A stretch of DNA of 64,000 nucleotides from Bradyrhizobium sp. ORS 285 (GTDB lineage: Bacteria; Pseudomonadota; Alphaproteobacteria; Rhizobiales; Xanthobacteraceae). A model generated the notes under the pieces. The model saw only the letters and a list, made by a program, of their open reading frames with translations, did not search any database and was not told the origin of the DNA. The translations under genes were made by a program, and so were the position numbers. Shown in pieces: positions 36,578 through 47,344 of the stretch (position 1 is the stretch's first letter; each line of letters opens with the position of its first letter). The stretch is taken from positions 3,927,001 through 3,991,000 of the forward strand of contig NZ_LT859959.1 of NCBI RefSeq assembly GCF_900176205.1. Reading direction: 5' to 3'.

Positions 36578-38077
36578 TTACGATTTCGCTTCGTAGGAAT
36601 CCCAGACGAGACGATCGAGCAGGCGTACGCCATAGCCGGATCCCCAGCTCTGGTTGATCTCGGATTTCGGCGCGCCCATCGCGGTGCCGGCGATGTCGAG
36701 ATGCGCCCATGGCGTATCGTTGACGAAGCGCTGCAGGAATTGCGCCGCCGTGATCGAGCCGCCATGACGGCCGCCGGTGTTCTTCATGTCCGCGAACTGC
36801 GAATCGATCAGCTTGTCGTATTCGGAGCCGAGCGGCATGCGCCACACCTTCTCGCCGGTCTCCTGCCCTGCCTTCAACAGCTTGTCGGCAAGATCGTCAT
36901 TGTTGGAAAACAGGCCGGCATGCTCGGTGCCGAGCGCAACCAGGATCGCGCCGGTCAGCGTCGCCAGGTCGATCATGAATTTCGGCTTGTACTTGGTCGC
37001 GACATGCCAGAGCACATCGGCCAGCACGAGCCGGCCTTCCGCGTCGGTGTTGATGATCTCGATGGTCTGGCCGGACATCGAGGTGACGATATCGCCGGGG
37101 CGCTGCGCGTTGCCATCCGGCATGTTCTCGACCAGGCCGATCGCGCCGATCACATTCGCTTTGGCCTTGCGCGCCGCCAGCGCATGCATCAGGCCGACGA
37201 CGCAGGCCGCGCCGCCCATGTCGCCCTTCATATCCTCCATCGAGCCGGCCGGCTTGATGGAGATGCCGCCGGTATCGAAGCAGACGCCCTTGCCGATGAA
37301 GGCGACCGGCTGCTCGCTCTTCTTGCCGCCGTCATAGCGCATGACCACGGTGCGGCTGGGCCGCGCCGAGCCCTGGCCGACGCCGAGCAGCGCGCCCATG
37401 CCGAGCTTCTTCATCGCGGGGACATCGAGAATCTCGACGGTGACGCCGAGCTTGCGCAGCGCGGCCGCGCGCTTGGCGAACTCCTCGGGGTAAAGGACGT
37501 TCGGCGGCTCGTTCACGAGATCGCGGGCGAGAATCACGCCGTCGGTCACATGGGCGCGCGGCGCGAACGCCTTCTTCGCCGCGGCGACGTCGGCCACCGC
37601 GATCGAGACATTGGCGCTGACGTCGCCCTCCTCGTCCTTCTTCTTGGTCTTGTAGCGGTCGAATCGGTAGGCCCGCAGCCTGACGCCCGCGGCCAGCGAG
37701 CTGACCTGGTCGGGCGTCATCGGCCCGGAGGGCAGCTCGGCCAACACCGTCACGGCTTCAGTTCCGGCGTTGAGTTTTCCGGCTAAGCTGCCGCCATATT
37801 TCAGGAAATCCTTTTCCTTGTGATCGCCGCCCTTGCCGGTGCCGATCACGATCAAGCGCTGAATCTTGATTCCCTCGGGCGCCAGGAGATCCAGCACCGA
37901 GCCATCCTTGCCCTTGAAGCGGGCGGCTCCGGCGGCGCGCTTGATCAGGTCCGAGGCTCCACCGAGCGCCTTCTCGGTCGCGACTCCTAGCCGCAGCGCG
38001 TCGTCGCAAAAGGCCACCGCGATACCGCGCGGAGCGGTCGACAGCGGGACGAAGCCGACCTTGACGGTGTCGGACAT
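36578..38077 (-). CDS. pepA: leucyl aminopeptidase (M17)
   Basis: A 499-residue cytosolic metallo-aminopeptidase with two metal ions. Family signatures are [30 protein letters not shown] (Lys and Asp ligands), the [15 protein letters not shown] box and [11 protein letters not shown] start at ATG 38077 ([13 protein letters not shown]) because GGAGG lies just upstream and the longer frame has no family character. It is divergent from lptF, a layout conserved in many proteobacteria, and its product may also bind DNA as in E. coli. Confidence 0.96.
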   Translation of the reverse strand: MSDTVKVGFVPLSTAPRGIAVAFCDDALRLGVATEKALGGASDLIKRAAGAARFKGKDGSVLDLLAPEGIKIQRLIVIGTGKGGDHKEKDFLKYGGSLAGKLNAGTEAVTVLAELPSGPMTPDQVSSLAAGVRLRAYRFDRYKTKKKDEEGDVSANVSIAVADVAAAKKAFAPRAHVTDGVILARDLVNEPPNVLYPEEFAKRAAALRKLGVTVEILDVPAMKKLGMGALLGVGQGSARPSRTVVMRYDGGKKSEQPVAFIGKGVCFDTGGISIKPAGSMEDMKGDMGGAACVVGLMHALAARKAKANVIGAIGLVENMPDGNAQRPGDIVTSMSGQTIEIINTDAEGRLVLADVLWHVATKYKPKFMIDLATLTGAILVALGTEHAGLFSNNDDLADKLLKAGQETGEKVWRMPLGSEYDKLIDSQFADMKNTGGRHGGSITAAQFLQRFVNDTPWAHLDIAGTAMGAPKSEINQSWGSGYGVRLLDRLVWDSYEAKS

Positions 38078-38415
38078 CAAGCAATCCTCCAAAATTTCGA
38101 CATGAGAGCCGCCGCGACCGGGCCAAAATCCCAGCGGACAGACGGGGATGGCAGCAGTTCGGAACCCAATCTGGCAGCAGTATGGCCTGCCGGAGCGCAG
38201 GCTGCCAAGTCTTCCCGTGGCGGGGCGGCCACAACGATGAAATTTCGACCACATTTTCGTGGCGCCACGCCACAGCCATTTTGTCGACGGATCAAAGGGA
38301 TGGTAAAGATATTCACCGGCCTTGGAACGTCACGGCGCAGGCAGCCTGGGGACCCCGTTTCAAGGGTGCTGCAGCGCTCGTTCCGAGACTGCTGATTGGG
38401 GATCGAGCGCGCACG

Positions 38416-39585
38416 ATGGGGTCCATCGACAAGTACATCTTTCGCACGACGCTCGCGTCGTTTGCGTTGGTGCTGGTCAGCCTCACCGGCGTGATCTGGA
38501 TTACCCAGGCGCTGCGCGGCATCGACCTGATGACCAGCCAGGGCCAGACCATTCTGACCTTCCTCGGCATCACCGGGCTGGTGATTCCCTCCCTGCTCGG
38601 CGTCATCGCGCCGATCGCGCTGATGATCGCGGTCTCGCATACGCTGAACAAGCTCGCGACCGATTCGGAAATCATCGTCATGAACGCCGCCGGCATGTCG
38701 CCGATCCGGCTGTTCGTGCCGTTCGCCTATGCGACCTGCGTGGTCGCCCTGCTCGTCACCATCCTCGCCTCCTATGTCGCGCCCGACGGACTGCGCCGGA
38801 TCAAGCAGTGGGATGCCGAGATCACCGCCGACGTGCTGACGAACATCCTGCAGCCCGGACGGTTCGCGCAGCTCGACCAGAACCTGACGATCCGGATCGG
38901 CGAACGCCAGCCCGGCGGTGAGCTGAAGAGCATCCTGATCGACGACCGCCGCGACCCCAAGGAACGGATCACGATCATCGCCGAGAAGGGCACGGTGGTG
39001 AAGAACGCCGACGGCTCGTTCCTGGTGCTGGAGGACGGCAATCTGGAGCGCTTCGAGATCGGCAAGCGCGAGCCGGCGATGGTGGCATTCGCCCGCTACG
39101 CTTTCGACATGTCGAAATTCTCGAATCAGGGCCGCGACGTCACGCTCGGCATTCGCGAGCGCTATCTGTGGGAGCTGATGGCGCCCTCGGAGAACGACCC
39201 GATCTACAAGCAGATCCCCGGACAATTCCGGCAGGAATTGCACGACCGTTTCCTGGCCCCGATCTATCCGTTCGCCTTCGCCGCCCTCACTTTCGCGTTT
39301 CTCGGCGCGCCGCGCACCACGCGCCAGAGCCGCAACTTCTCGTTCGGCAGCGCCATCCTGGCCGTGTTCGGCGTGCGCATGGCCGGCTTCGCCTGCTCGG
39401 TCATGACCGTGAAGACGCCGATCGCAGCACTGATCCAGTATCTGATGCTGCTCGGCGCACTCGGCCTGTCCATCTGGGTCATCGTCGGCGGCGTGGTCAT
39501 CGAGCCGCCGGCGCGGCTGATGGAGGCGATCAACCGCTCCAATGCGCGGATCGCGCGGCTGTTCAGAAGGCCGGTCACCGCATGA
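38416..39585 (+). CDS. lptF: LPS export system permease LptF
   Basis: A 389-residue inner-membrane permease of the LptB2FGC complex that extracts LPS from the inner membrane. It begins MGSIDKYIFRTTLASFALVLVSLTGVIW (helix 1) and has membrane helices 2-3, a large periplasmic jellyroll domain (about 100-270) and helices 4-6 including FAFAALTFAFLGAP. The start is ATG 38416; upstream in-frame codons have no support. Its stop overlaps the lptG start (ATGA), so both permease subunits are translated in tandem. Confidence 0.94.
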   Translation: MGSIDKYIFRTTLASFALVLVSLTGVIWITQALRGIDLMTSQGQTILTFLGITGLVIPSLLGVIAPIALMIAVSHTLNKLATDSEIIVMNAAGMSPIRLFVPFAYATCVVALLVTILASYVAPDGLRRIKQWDAEITADVLTNILQPGRFAQLDQNLTIRIGERQPGGELKSILIDDRRDPKERITIIAEKGTVVKNADGSFLVLEDGNLERFEIGKREPAMVAFARYAFDMSKFSNQGRDVTLGIRERYLWELMAPSENDPIYKQIPGQFRQELHDRFLAPIYPFAFAALTFAFLGAPRTTRQSRNFSFGSAILAVFGVRMAGFACSVMTVKTPIAALIQYLMLLGALGLSIWVIVGGVVIEPPARLMEAINRSNARIARLFRRPVTA

Positions 39586-40679
39586 GCATGGTCACCAACA
39601 CGCTCGGACGCTACTTCGCCGGCCGCTTCCTGGTCTCGGCGGTGGGCGTGTTCGCGAGCATTTTCCTGCTGCTGGTGCTGGTCGATTACATCGAGATGGT
39701 GCGCAGGACCTCGGGGCTCGCCTCCGCCTCGGCGCTGATGGTCGCGGAAACGTCGCTGTTTCGGGTGCCGCAGCTACTCGAGAAGATGATGCCGTTCTGC
39801 GTGCTGATCGGCGCGATGACCTGCTATCTGGCGCTGTCGCGACGGCTCGAGCTGGTGGTCGCCCGCGCCGCCGGCGTCTCCGCCTGGCAGTTCATTGCGC
39901 CGGCGCTCGCCAGCGCCGTCATGCTGGGGCTGATGGCGACCACGCTCTACAACCCGATGTCGGCCAATCTGCGCGAGCTCTCCAAGCGCATGGAAGCTGA
40001 GCTGTTCGGCGGTGCGCCGGGTGGCGGCGTGCAGGATGCGTCGGGCTTCTGGCTGAACCAGGTCAACCCGGACGGCTCCGTGATCATCAACGCCGCGCGC
40101 AGCGAACAGCAGGGCGTGCGGCTGACCGGACTGACGCTGTTTCGTTTTGATACGAAGAATCGATTCAAGGACCGAATCGAAGCGCGCGAGGCGACGCTCG
40201 ACGAGGGCCAATGGGTGTTCAAATCGGTGCGCCGATTCTCGCTCGATGCGCCGCCGGTTGACGAACCGACGTTCATTTTGCCCACGACTCTGACGCCCGC
40301 GCAGGTCCGCAACAGCTTCTCCACCCCCGAAACTGTGTCGTTTTGGCAACTGCCGAGCTACATCCGTTCGTCGGAAAGCTCGGGCTTCGCGACCGCGGGG
40401 TACCGACTGCAGTATCATAAGCTGATCGCACAGCCGTTTTTGCTGGCTGCGATGGTCATGCTGGCTGCGTCCGTGTCCCTCAGGTTCTTCCGTATGGGTG
40501 GCGTTCAAAAAATGGTTTTGAGTGGCGTGGGCGCCGGCTTTCTGCTCTACGTGCTGTCGAAAGTAACGGAAGATTTGAGCAAGGCTGCGTTGATGAATCC
40601 GATCGCTGCGGCGTGGCTGCCGGTGTTCGTCGGCGGCCTCACCGGTTTTATGGCCTTGCTCTACCAGGAGGACGGCTAG
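39582..40679 (+). CDS. lptG: LPS export system permease LptG
   Basis: A 365-residue partner of LptF with the same plan: N-terminal helix (NTLGRYFAGRFLVSAVGVFASIFLLLVLVDYIEM), helices 2-3, periplasmic beta domain (about 100-260) and three C-terminal helices. It starts at ATG 39582 inside the lptF stop and ends TAG 40677-40679, whose last base is the first base of the lptD start. This tight packing implies coordinated production of inner- and outer-membrane parts of the LPS transport bridge. Confidence 0.94.
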   Translation: MSMVTNTLGRYFAGRFLVSAVGVFASIFLLLVLVDYIEMVRRTSGLASASALMVAETSLFRVPQLLEKMMPFCVLIGAMTCYLALSRRLELVVARAAGVSAWQFIAPALASAVMLGLMATTLYNPMSANLRELSKRMEAELFGGAPGGGVQDASGFWLNQVNPDGSVIINAARSEQQGVRLTGLTLFRFDTKNRFKDRIEAREATLDEGQWVFKSVRRFSLDAPPVDEPTFILPTTLTPAQVRNSFSTPETVSFWQLPSYIRSSESSGFATAGYRLQYHKLIAQPFLLAAMVMLAASVSLRFFRMGGVQKMVLSGVGAGFLLYVLSKVTEDLSKAALMNPIAAAWLPVFVGGLTGFMALLYQEDG

Positions 40680-43186
40680 TGTCGTTCGTTGCCGTCCGTC
40701 AGACCGCGCTCGCCGCGCTCCGGCTGCGTGCCGTCGCGCGCCTTGCTGGCGTGCGCGCCCGTTGCGCCGGGTCTGCCGTACTCGCTTGCGCGTTTGCGCT
40801 GACGCTCGGCTTCGCGGTCACCACCGCTGTCGACGGCGCGCTGTCGCCTGCCGCTGCACAGAGCTTCACCTACAATCCCCGCCCGCCGAAGGCGCCGCCG
40901 CCGCGCGTCGCCAACGACAACCAGATGCTGGTTCAGGCGACCGAGGTCGACTACGACTACAACAACTCGCGCGTGTCAGCGGTCGGCAACGTGCAGCTGT
41001 TTTACAATGGCACCTCGGTCGAGGCCGACCGGGTGATCTACGACCAGAAGACCAAGCGCCTGCATGCGGAAGGCAACATCCGCATGACCGACGCCGACGG
41101 CAAGATCACCTACGCCAACAGCCTGGATCTGGCGGACGACTATCGCGACGGCTTCGTCGATTCGCTGCGCGTCGAGACCGAGGACCAGACGCGGATGGCG
41201 GCAACGCGCGCCGACCGTTCCAAGGGCAATTACACCGTTTTCGAGAACGGTGTTTATACGGCCTGCGCGCCGTGTAAGGACGATCCGAAGAAGCCGCCGC
41301 TGTGGCAGGTCAAGGGTGCACGCATCATCCACGACCAGACCGAGAAGATGCTGTACTTCGAGAACGCCCAGCTCGAATTCTTCGGCGTCCCGCTGGCCTA
41401 CATCCCTTACTTCTCGACGCCCGATCCGACGGTGAAGCGCAAGAGCGGCTTCCTGATGCCGGGCGTCACCCAGACGGGCGGCTACGGCTTCGGCGTCGAC
41501 ATCCCCTATTACTGGGCGATCGCGCCGGATTACGACGCGACGTTCACCCCGCGCATCACCTCCAAGCAGGGCGTGCTGGTGCAGACCGAGTTCCGCCAGC
41601 GCCTCAGCAATGGCGGCTATCAGGTGCGCCTGTATGGCATCGACCAGCTGAACCGCAACGCGTTCGCCGGCCAGCCCGGCGACCGTCAGTTCCGTGGCGG
41701 CATCGACACCAAGGGCCAGTTCGCACTCAACGACAAATGGGTGTTCGGCTGGGACGGCATCCTGCTGTCCGACTATACGTTCCTGTCGGACTACCGGCTC
41801 GCGCAGTACCGCGACCCGTTCAACTCGTTCATGAGCCTGCCGACCGAAGCGATCTCGCAGCTGTACCTGACCGGTGTCGGCAGCCGCAGCTTCTTCGATA
41901 TCCGGGCGATCCACTATCTGAGCTTCTCGGGCAACCAGCAGACCGTGCCGATCGTGTATCCGGTGCTGGATTACTCGAACGTGCTCAACTATCCGGTGTT
42001 CGGCGGCGAGTTCAGCTACAAGACCAACTTCGTCAATCTGACCCGCGAACAGGCGGTGTTCGACCCGATCACGACGACGGCCAACACCAACGGCCTGTGC
42101 ACGACGACGTCGGCCGACCCGATGGCGCGGCTGCCCACGCAGTGCCTGCTGCGCGCCACGCCCGGCACCTACACGCGCCTGAGCGCGCAGGCGCAGTGGC
42201 GCAAGTCGTTCACCGATCCCTACGGCCAGATCTGGACGCCGTTCGCGATCCTGCGCGCCGACGCGATCAACGCCAACGTGACGGCGCAGCCCGGTGTCGG
42301 CAACTTCCTGCCGACTGGCGACACCCAGGCGCTGCGACTGATGCCGACCGTCGGCCTGGAGTACCGCTATCCGTTCATCAACGTTCAGCCGTGGGGCACC
42401 ACGACGATCGAGCCGATCGCCCAAGTGATCATCCGGCCGAACGAGACCTATGCCGGCCGGCTGCCGAACGAGGACGCCCAGAGCATGGTGTTCGACGCGA
42501 GCAACCTGTTCAGCGTCGACAAGTTCTCCGGCTACGACCGCACCGAAGGCGGCGGCCGCGCAAATGTCGGCGTGCAGGCCACCACCCAGTTCGACCGCGG
42601 CGGCACCATCAACGTGCTGTTCGGCCAGTCCTACCACCTGTTCGGCCTGAACTCCTTCGCCGTCCAGGACATGAACAACACCGCCATCGGTTCAGGCCTC
42701 GACAAGAACGTCTCGGATTACGTGGCCCGGGTCGATTACTCGCCGAACCGGACCTACACCTTCAGCATGCGCAGCCGGTTCGACCAGCAGACTCTCAACG
42801 TGCAGCGCTTCGAGGCGGAGGCGAAGGCGAATTTCGACCGCTGGTCGGTCGCCCTGACCTACGGCAACTATGCCGCCGATCCGGCGATCGGCTACCTGAA
42901 CCGCCGCGAGGGCATCCTGGGCAGCGGCTCGGTGAAGGTTGCGCCGAACTGGGTGGTGACGGGTGCAGCGCGATGGGATCTCGCCGCCAACAAGATCAAC
43001 CAGTATGTGATCGGCGCGGGCTATGTGGACGATTGTTTCGTGCTGGCCGCCAACTATGTAACGTCGTATAATTATACGACTGGTGTCACCACACCCGTTC
43101 TGAGCCATGCCTACATGCTCCAGATCGGACTCCGGACGCTCGCGAATTCCTCGTCGACCGGAACCGGGGCTGGAGGCCTTCAGTAG
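40679..43186 (+). CDS. lptD: LPS-assembly protein LptD
   Basis: An 835-residue outer-membrane protein. It has a basic N-terminus with a signal sequence (AVLACAFALTLGFAVTTA, cleavage around AAAQS), a periplasmic OstA-like jellyroll (VQATEVDYDYNNSRVSAVGNVQLFY, then RLHAEGNIRMTD; about 70-200) and a large C-terminal beta-barrel from about residue 230 with many aromatic strand ends. It inserts LPS into the outer leaflet together with LptE. The start is GTG 40679, one base overlapping lptG. A Cys pair is visible near residues 197-200 (CAPCKD). Confidence 0.95.
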   Translation: MSFVAVRQTALAALRLRAVARLAGVRARCAGSAVLACAFALTLGFAVTTAVDGALSPAAAQSFTYNPRPPKAPPPRVANDNQMLVQATEVDYDYNNSRVSAVGNVQLFYNGTSVEADRVIYDQKTKRLHAEGNIRMTDADGKITYANSLDLADDYRDGFVDSLRVETEDQTRMAATRADRSKGNYTVFENGVYTACAPCKDDPKKPPLWQVKGARIIHDQTEKMLYFENAQLEFFGVPLAYIPYFSTPDPTVKRKSGFLMPGVTQTGGYGFGVDIPYYWAIAPDYDATFTPRITSKQGVLVQTEFRQRLSNGGYQVRLYGIDQLNRNAFAGQPGDRQFRGGIDTKGQFALNDKWVFGWDGILLSDYTFLSDYRLAQYRDPFNSFMSLPTEAISQLYLTGVGSRSFFDIRAIHYLSFSGNQQTVPIVYPVLDYSNVLNYPVFGGEFSYKTNFVNLTREQAVFDPITTTANTNGLCTTTSADPMARLPTQCLLRATPGTYTRLSAQAQWRKSFTDPYGQIWTPFAILRADAINANVTAQPGVGNFLPTGDTQALRLMPTVGLEYRYPFINVQPWGTTTIEPIAQVIIRPNETYAGRLPNEDAQSMVFDASNLFSVDKFSGYDRTEGGGRANVGVQATTQFDRGGTINVLFGQSYHLFGLNSFAVQDMNNTAIGSGLDKNVSDYVARVDYSPNRTYTFSMRSRFDQQTLNVQRFEAEAKANFDRWSVALTYGNYAADPAIGYLNRREGILGSGSVKVAPNWVVTGAARWDLAANKINQYVIGAGYVDDCFVLAANYVTSYNYTTGVTTPVLSHAYMLQIGLRTLANSSSTGTGAGGLQ

Positions 43187-43440
43187 CACGCGCCAGTCCC
43201 TGATCGGTGTTCCCTTGGTGCTTCCCTTGGGGCTCGGCGGGGCTCGCAAGGCCAACGCCAAGGGCTATGCGTTTCTGGTCATGCGTTTCTGCTCATGGGG
43301 TGGTAAGCCGTGGTCTGGGAGCCACGGTCTCGTGGCTATGGTCTTGGAGCCCTGGTTTGCGACAGTGACTGTCTGAGCCGTGCGAAGGGATCCATGGCGC
43401 CGCTCCCAATTGGAATCATTGCCAACAGCGAAGCTGAGTC
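43187..43440. other. lptD-surA spacer with hairpin and direct repeats
   Basis: A 254-bp gap inside an otherwise tightly packed operon. A perfect hairpin AGCCACG-GTCT-CGTGGCT (43320-43337) is flanked by near-identical TGGTCTGGGAGCC and TGGTCTTGGAGCC. Further upstream ATGCGTTTCTGGTC/ATGCGTTTCTGCTC and GTTCCCTTGG/CTTCCCTTGG repeat. It may hold an internal promoter or attenuator for surA; no gene is seen. Confidence 0.55.
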
Positions 43441-44394
43441 ATGACGACTGCGTTCCTTCCTCACCTTCGAACTCGCCTTCAAACCCTGGCCCTCTGCGCA
43501 CTTGCCGCGCTGGTCTGGGGCTCTGGAATGACATCCGCTCACGCCCAGAGCATCGTCGTGATGGTGAACGGCGATCCGATCACCGATTACGACATCGAAC
43601 AGCGCACGAAGCTGAACTTCCTGAGCACCCGCAAGCAGCAGTCTCGCCAGGAGATCATCAACGAGCTGATCGACGACAAGGTGAAGATCAAGGAAGGCAA
43701 GAAGTTCGGCGTCGAGCCGACCTCCGCCGATATCGACCAGTCCTATGCCGGCATGGGCTCTCGCATGCGTGTCAACGCCGAGCAGCTCACCAGAACGCTC
43801 GAGAGCCAGGGCGTGCGGCCTGACACGCTCAAGGCTCGCATCAGGGCCGAGATCGTCTGGACCAGCCTCGTGCGCGGCCGCTACAAGGAGCGCCTGATCA
43901 TCTCCGATAAGGAGGTGGCGGCAGCCGTCACCGCGGCCGGCGGTGACAACGACCAGCAGGGTCAGGCGTTCGAATACAAGATGCAGCCGGTGGTTCTGAT
44001 CGTCGCGAACTCGTCCAATCAGGGCGCGATGGAAATCCGCCACAAGGAAGCCGAGGCTCTGCGGGCACGCGTGCAGAGCTGTGCCGACGCCAACACCATC
44101 TTCAAGACCACGGCGAACGCCGTCATCAAGGAGATCGTGGTCAAGACGTCAGCGGATATCCCGCCCAATCTGCGCAAGCTGTTGGACGATACCCCGATCG
44201 GTCACCTGACGCCGCCGGAATCGACCAAGCAGGGCATCCAGATGGTGGCCCTCTGCTCGCGCACGCCGACCACGATCGACACGCCGAAGAAGCGCGAGAT
44301 CAAGGAACAGATGTACGCCAAGAAGTACGAGGCGACGTCGAAGGCCTATCTGCAGGAAGTCCGCAAGGCGGCGATGATCGAATATCGCCGATGA
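43441..44394 (+). CDS. surA: SurA-like periplasmic chaperone / peptidyl-prolyl isomerase
   Basis: A 317-residue exported protein with a signal peptide (LQTLALCALAALVWGSGMTSAHA) and then a SurA N-terminal domain (VVMVNGDPITDYDIEQRTKLNFLSTRKQQSRQEIINELIDDKVKIKEGKK). The remainder corresponds to a parvulin-like segment in reduced form (EYKMQPVVLIV onward). It escorts barrel proteins such as LptD to the Bam complex. It is shorter than E. coli SurA (428 residues), as usual in alphaproteobacteria, and appears to have at most one degenerate PPIase domain. Its stop overlaps the pdxA start. Confidence 0.88.
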   Translation: MTTAFLPHLRTRLQTLALCALAALVWGSGMTSAHAQSIVVMVNGDPITDYDIEQRTKLNFLSTRKQQSRQEIINELIDDKVKIKEGKKFGVEPTSADIDQSYAGMGSRMRVNAEQLTRTLESQGVRPDTLKARIRAEIVWTSLVRGRYKERLIISDKEVAAAVTAAGGDNDQQGQAFEYKMQPVVLIVANSSNQGAMEIRHKEAEALRARVQSCADANTIFKTTANAVIKEIVVKTSADIPPNLRKLLDDTPIGHLTPPESTKQGIQMVALCSRTPTTIDTPKKREIKEQMYAKKYEATSKAYLQEVRKAAMIEYRR

Positions 44395-45392
44395 CGAAGC
44401 CGCTCGCGCTGACCTTGGGGGAACCGGCAGGTATCGGCCCCGATATCACCCTGCAGGCCTGGCTGCGCCGGAGCACACTTGGACTTCCCGTCTTCTACGT
44501 GCTCGGTGATCCCGCGTTTCTGGCGCAGCGGGCCAGGCTCCTCGACCTGCAGATCCCGGTGGCCGAGGTGCGACCTGAGGAGGCATCGCAGGCCTTCGCC
44601 AGCGCCCTGCCCGTGGTTTCCACCGGCCATCGTGTCACGGCCCTGCCCGGCCGGCCCGATGCCACCAGTGCAGACGCGGCCATCGGTTCGATCCGGCACG
44701 CCGTTGCCGACGTCCAGGCCGGACGCGCCGCAGCCGTCGTGACCAATCCGATCGCCAAGGCCGTGCTGTATCGCGCCGGCTTCTCCCATCCCGGCCATAC
44801 CGAATTTCTCGCCGAGCTCGCCGCCGACGGCGGAGCCGTCCCGCAACCGGTGATGATGCTGTGGTCGCCTGATCTTGCGGTCGTGCCGGTGACCATCCAT
44901 GTCGCCCTGCGCGATGCGATCGAGCAGCTCACGAGCCCGCTGATCACCTCGACAACGCGCATCGTGGCCGCCAGCCTGCGCCGTTATTTCGGGGTGTCAC
45001 GGCCGCGCATCGCGATGTCCGGCCTCAATCCGCATGCCGGCGAAGACGGCACGCTCGGCACCGAGGAAGACACGATCATTGCGCCTGCAATCGCGACGTT
45101 GCGCAACGCCGGCCTCGACGTGCAGGGACCGCTGCCCGCCGACACGATGTTTCACGCGGCCGCGCGCAAAAATTATGATTGCGCCGTCTGCATGTATCAC
45201 GATCAGGCGCTGATCCCGATCAAGACACTGGCGTTCGACGAGGGCGTCAACGTCACGCTCGGCCTGCCGTTCATCCGGACCTCGCCGGATCACGGTACGG
45301 CGTTCGGCATCGCCGGCAAGGGCACCGCCAATCCGGCGAGCCTGATCGCAGCCTTGCAGCTCGCCGCGCGCATGGCCAGCCAATCGTCATGA
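44391..45392 (+). CDS. pdxA: 4-hydroxythreonine-4-phosphate dehydrogenase
   Basis: A 333-residue NAD- and metal-dependent enzyme of pyridoxal-phosphate synthesis (DXP-dependent route). Signatures are [13 protein letters not shown] at the N-terminus, HTEFLAEL and [44 protein letters not shown] with the metal-binding His residues. It starts ATG overlapping the surA stop (ATGA) and is overlapped by rsmA in the same way. The surA-pdxA-rsmA order is conserved widely in proteobacteria. Confidence 0.97.
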   Translation: MTKPLALTLGEPAGIGPDITLQAWLRRSTLGLPVFYVLGDPAFLAQRARLLDLQIPVAEVRPEEASQAFASALPVVSTGHRVTALPGRPDATSADAAIGSIRHAVADVQAGRAAAVVTNPIAKAVLYRAGFSHPGHTEFLAELAADGGAVPQPVMMLWSPDLAVVPVTIHVALRDAIEQLTSPLITSTTRIVAASLRRYFGVSRPRIAMSGLNPHAGEDGTLGTEEDTIIAPAIATLRNAGLDVQGPLPADTMFHAAARKNYDCAVCMYHDQALIPIKTLAFDEGVNVTLGLPFIRTSPDHGTAFGIAGKGTANPASLIAALQLAARMASQSS

Positions 45393-46249
45393 GCGCGATC
45401 GACGACCTCCCGCCGCTGCGCGAGGTCATCCGCGAGCACCAGCTGTCGGCGCGCAAGGCGCTCGGCCAGAACTTCCTGCTCGATCTCAATCTCACCGCCC
45501 GCATCGCGCGTGCCGCAGGTCCGCTCGAGGATGCCACCGTGGTCGAGATCGGCCCGGGCCCGGGCGGCCTGACGCGCGCTTTGCTCGCGCTCGGCGCCCG
45601 TCACGTGATCGCCATCGAGCATGACGAGCGCGCCATCCCCGCGCTGCAGGCGATCGCAGCGCGTTATCCCGGGCGCCTCGAGATCGTCTGCACCGACGCC
45701 CGCACCTTCGACGTCCGTCCCTATCTCGGCAGCACCAAAGCCAAGATCGTCGCCAACCTGCCCTACAACATCGCGACGCATCTGTTGATCGGGTGGCTCT
45801 CCGCGGAGCCGTGGCCGCCCTGGTACGACATGATGGTGCTGATGTTCCAGCGCGAGGTCGCCGAGCGCATCGTCGCCACGGAGGACGAGGAGGCCTATGG
45901 CCGGCTCGGCGTGCTCGCCAACTGGCGTTGCGAGACCAAGATCCTGTTCGACATCTCGCCGTCGGCCTTCGTGCCGCCGCCGAAAGTCACCTCATCCATC
46001 GTGCGGTTGGTGCCGCGCCCGGAGCCCGAACCGTGCGACCGCCGTGCGCTCGAGCAGGTCGCCGCTGCCGCCTTCGGTCAGCGCCGCAAGATGCTGCGGC
46101 AGAGCCTGAAGTCGCTGCCCACGGATCCCGCGCGCCTCGCCGCCGCCGCCGGCATCGATCCGACCCGCCGCGCCGAGACCATTCCCGTCTCCGGCTTTGT
46201 TGCCATGGCCCGCGAATTGACCAATAGTCGCAACGATAACAAGACCTAA
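45389..46249 (+). CDS. rsmA: 16S rRNA (adenine1518-N6/adenine1519-N6)-dimethyltransferase
   Basis: A 286-residue SAM-dependent methyltransferase that dimethylates two adenines near the 3' end of 16S rRNA. It has [16 protein letters not shown], the SAM motif [16 protein letters not shown], the catalytic [15 protein letters not shown] and [14 protein letters not shown]. The length is standard. It starts ATG 45389 within the pdxA stop, making it the last gene of the lptF-rsmA series. Confidence 0.97.
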   Translation: MSAIDDLPPLREVIREHQLSARKALGQNFLLDLNLTARIARAAGPLEDATVVEIGPGPGGLTRALLALGARHVIAIEHDERAIPALQAIAARYPGRLEIVCTDARTFDVRPYLGSTKAKIVANLPYNIATHLLIGWLSAEPWPPWYDMMVLMFQREVAERIVATEDEEAYGRLGVLANWRCETKILFDISPSAFVPPPKVTSSIVRLVPRPEPEPCDRRALEQVAAAAFGQRRKMLRQSLKSLPTDPARLAAAAGIDPTRRAETIPVSGFVAMARELTNSRNDNKT

Positions 46250-46275
46250 CAACAAGCATTTCAGGGAGATTCATC

Positions 46276-47334
46276 ATGGCGTTGATGCGTCGTCAGTCGC
46301 TCGTCAAGTTCGATGCACCGCTGTGCGAGACGATCGTCGAAACTCCAAAGCCGCAGGGACGTGAAGTTCTCGTGCGCATCGAACGCTGCGGCCTGTGCCA
46401 CTCCGACCTGCACATCCAGGATGGCTACGCCGATCTCGGCAATGGCAAGCGCCTGGACACCACGCGCGGCATGACGCTGCCGTTTACGCTTGGGCACGAG
46501 ATCGCCGGCGTCGTCGACGAGGTCGGACCGGAGGTGCCCAAGGAGCTGATCGGCGCCCGCCGCGCGGTATTTCCGTGGATCGGCTGCGGCCAGTGCCGCG
46601 ACTGCGCCAATGGCGACGAGAATTTGTGCGCCAAGCAGCGCTTCCTCGGCGTCTCGATCGACGGCGGCTTTGCCACCCACGTGCTGGTGCCCGACGCGAA
46701 ATACCTGCTCGAATATGATCCGCTGCCGGTGAACCAGGCCGCGACCTTGATGTGCTCGGGCGTCACGGCCTATGGCGCGCTGAAGCGACTCGTCGATCGA
46801 CCACGCCAGCGCAACCTGCTGCTGATCGGTCTCGGCGGCGTCGGCATGATGGGCCTGTCATTCGCGCAGGCGATGTTCAAGCAGCCGATCTCGGTGGCCG
46901 ATCTCTCCTCCGCCGCACGCGAGACGGCGCTGCAGAACGGCGCGGCGACGGCCTACGATCCGGCCGAGCCTGATGTGATCAAGCGCATCCTGAAGGAGAC
47001 CGAGGGTGGCTTCGACGAGGTCGTCGACTTCGCCGGCAACGAGAAGTCGATGACGTTCGCAGTCTCGGTCGTGGCGCGCGGCGGCAAGATCGTGGTGTCC
47101 GGACTGATGGGCGGCCAGTTCACCCTACCGATGGTGCAGTGGGTCTACAAGCGCATGACGATCGAGGGCTTCATGGTCGGCACGCTCGCCGAAGGCCATG
47201 AGCTGATGGCGCTCGCGCGCGCCGGCAAGATCAAGCCGCCGCCGATGCGCGAGGAGCCGATGGCGGACGTGCAGAAGTGGATCGACGCGCTGCGCGCCGG
47301 CCATGTCGTCGGACGTGTCGTCCTGACCAACTAA
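46276..47334 (+). CDS. zinc-dependent alcohol dehydrogenase
   Basis: A 352-residue medium-chain dehydrogenase. Catalytic zinc ligands lie in ERCGLCHSDLHIQDGY and LGHEIAG; the structural zinc lobe is GCGQCRDCANGDENLC; the nucleotide-binding fold is LLLIGLGGVGMMGLSFAQAM. It starts at ATG 46276 with AGGGAG upstream. Adh proteins of this type oxidise primary alcohols or act on aldehydes; the substrate is open. It follows rsmA by 26 bp but probably has a separate role; a hairpin follows the stop. Confidence 0.9.
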   Translation: MALMRRQSLVKFDAPLCETIVETPKPQGREVLVRIERCGLCHSDLHIQDGYADLGNGKRLDTTRGMTLPFTLGHEIAGVVDEVGPEVPKELIGARRAVFPWIGCGQCRDCANGDENLCAKQRFLGVSIDGGFATHVLVPDAKYLLEYDPLPVNQAATLMCSGVTAYGALKRLVDRPRQRNLLLIGLGGVGMMGLSFAQAMFKQPISVADLSSAARETALQNGAATAYDPAEPDVIKRILKETEGGFDEVVDFAGNEKSMTFAVSVVARGGKIVVSGLMGGQFTLPMVQWVYKRMTIEGFMVGTLAEGHELMALARAGKIKPPPMREEPMADVQKWIDALRAGHVVGRVVLTN

Positions 47335-47344
47335 TAAGTCGCAT

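Noticed and set aside
41302..43071. 589-residue plus-strand frame inside lptD
   Set aside because: Alternative frame of lptD; no start signal and no domain.
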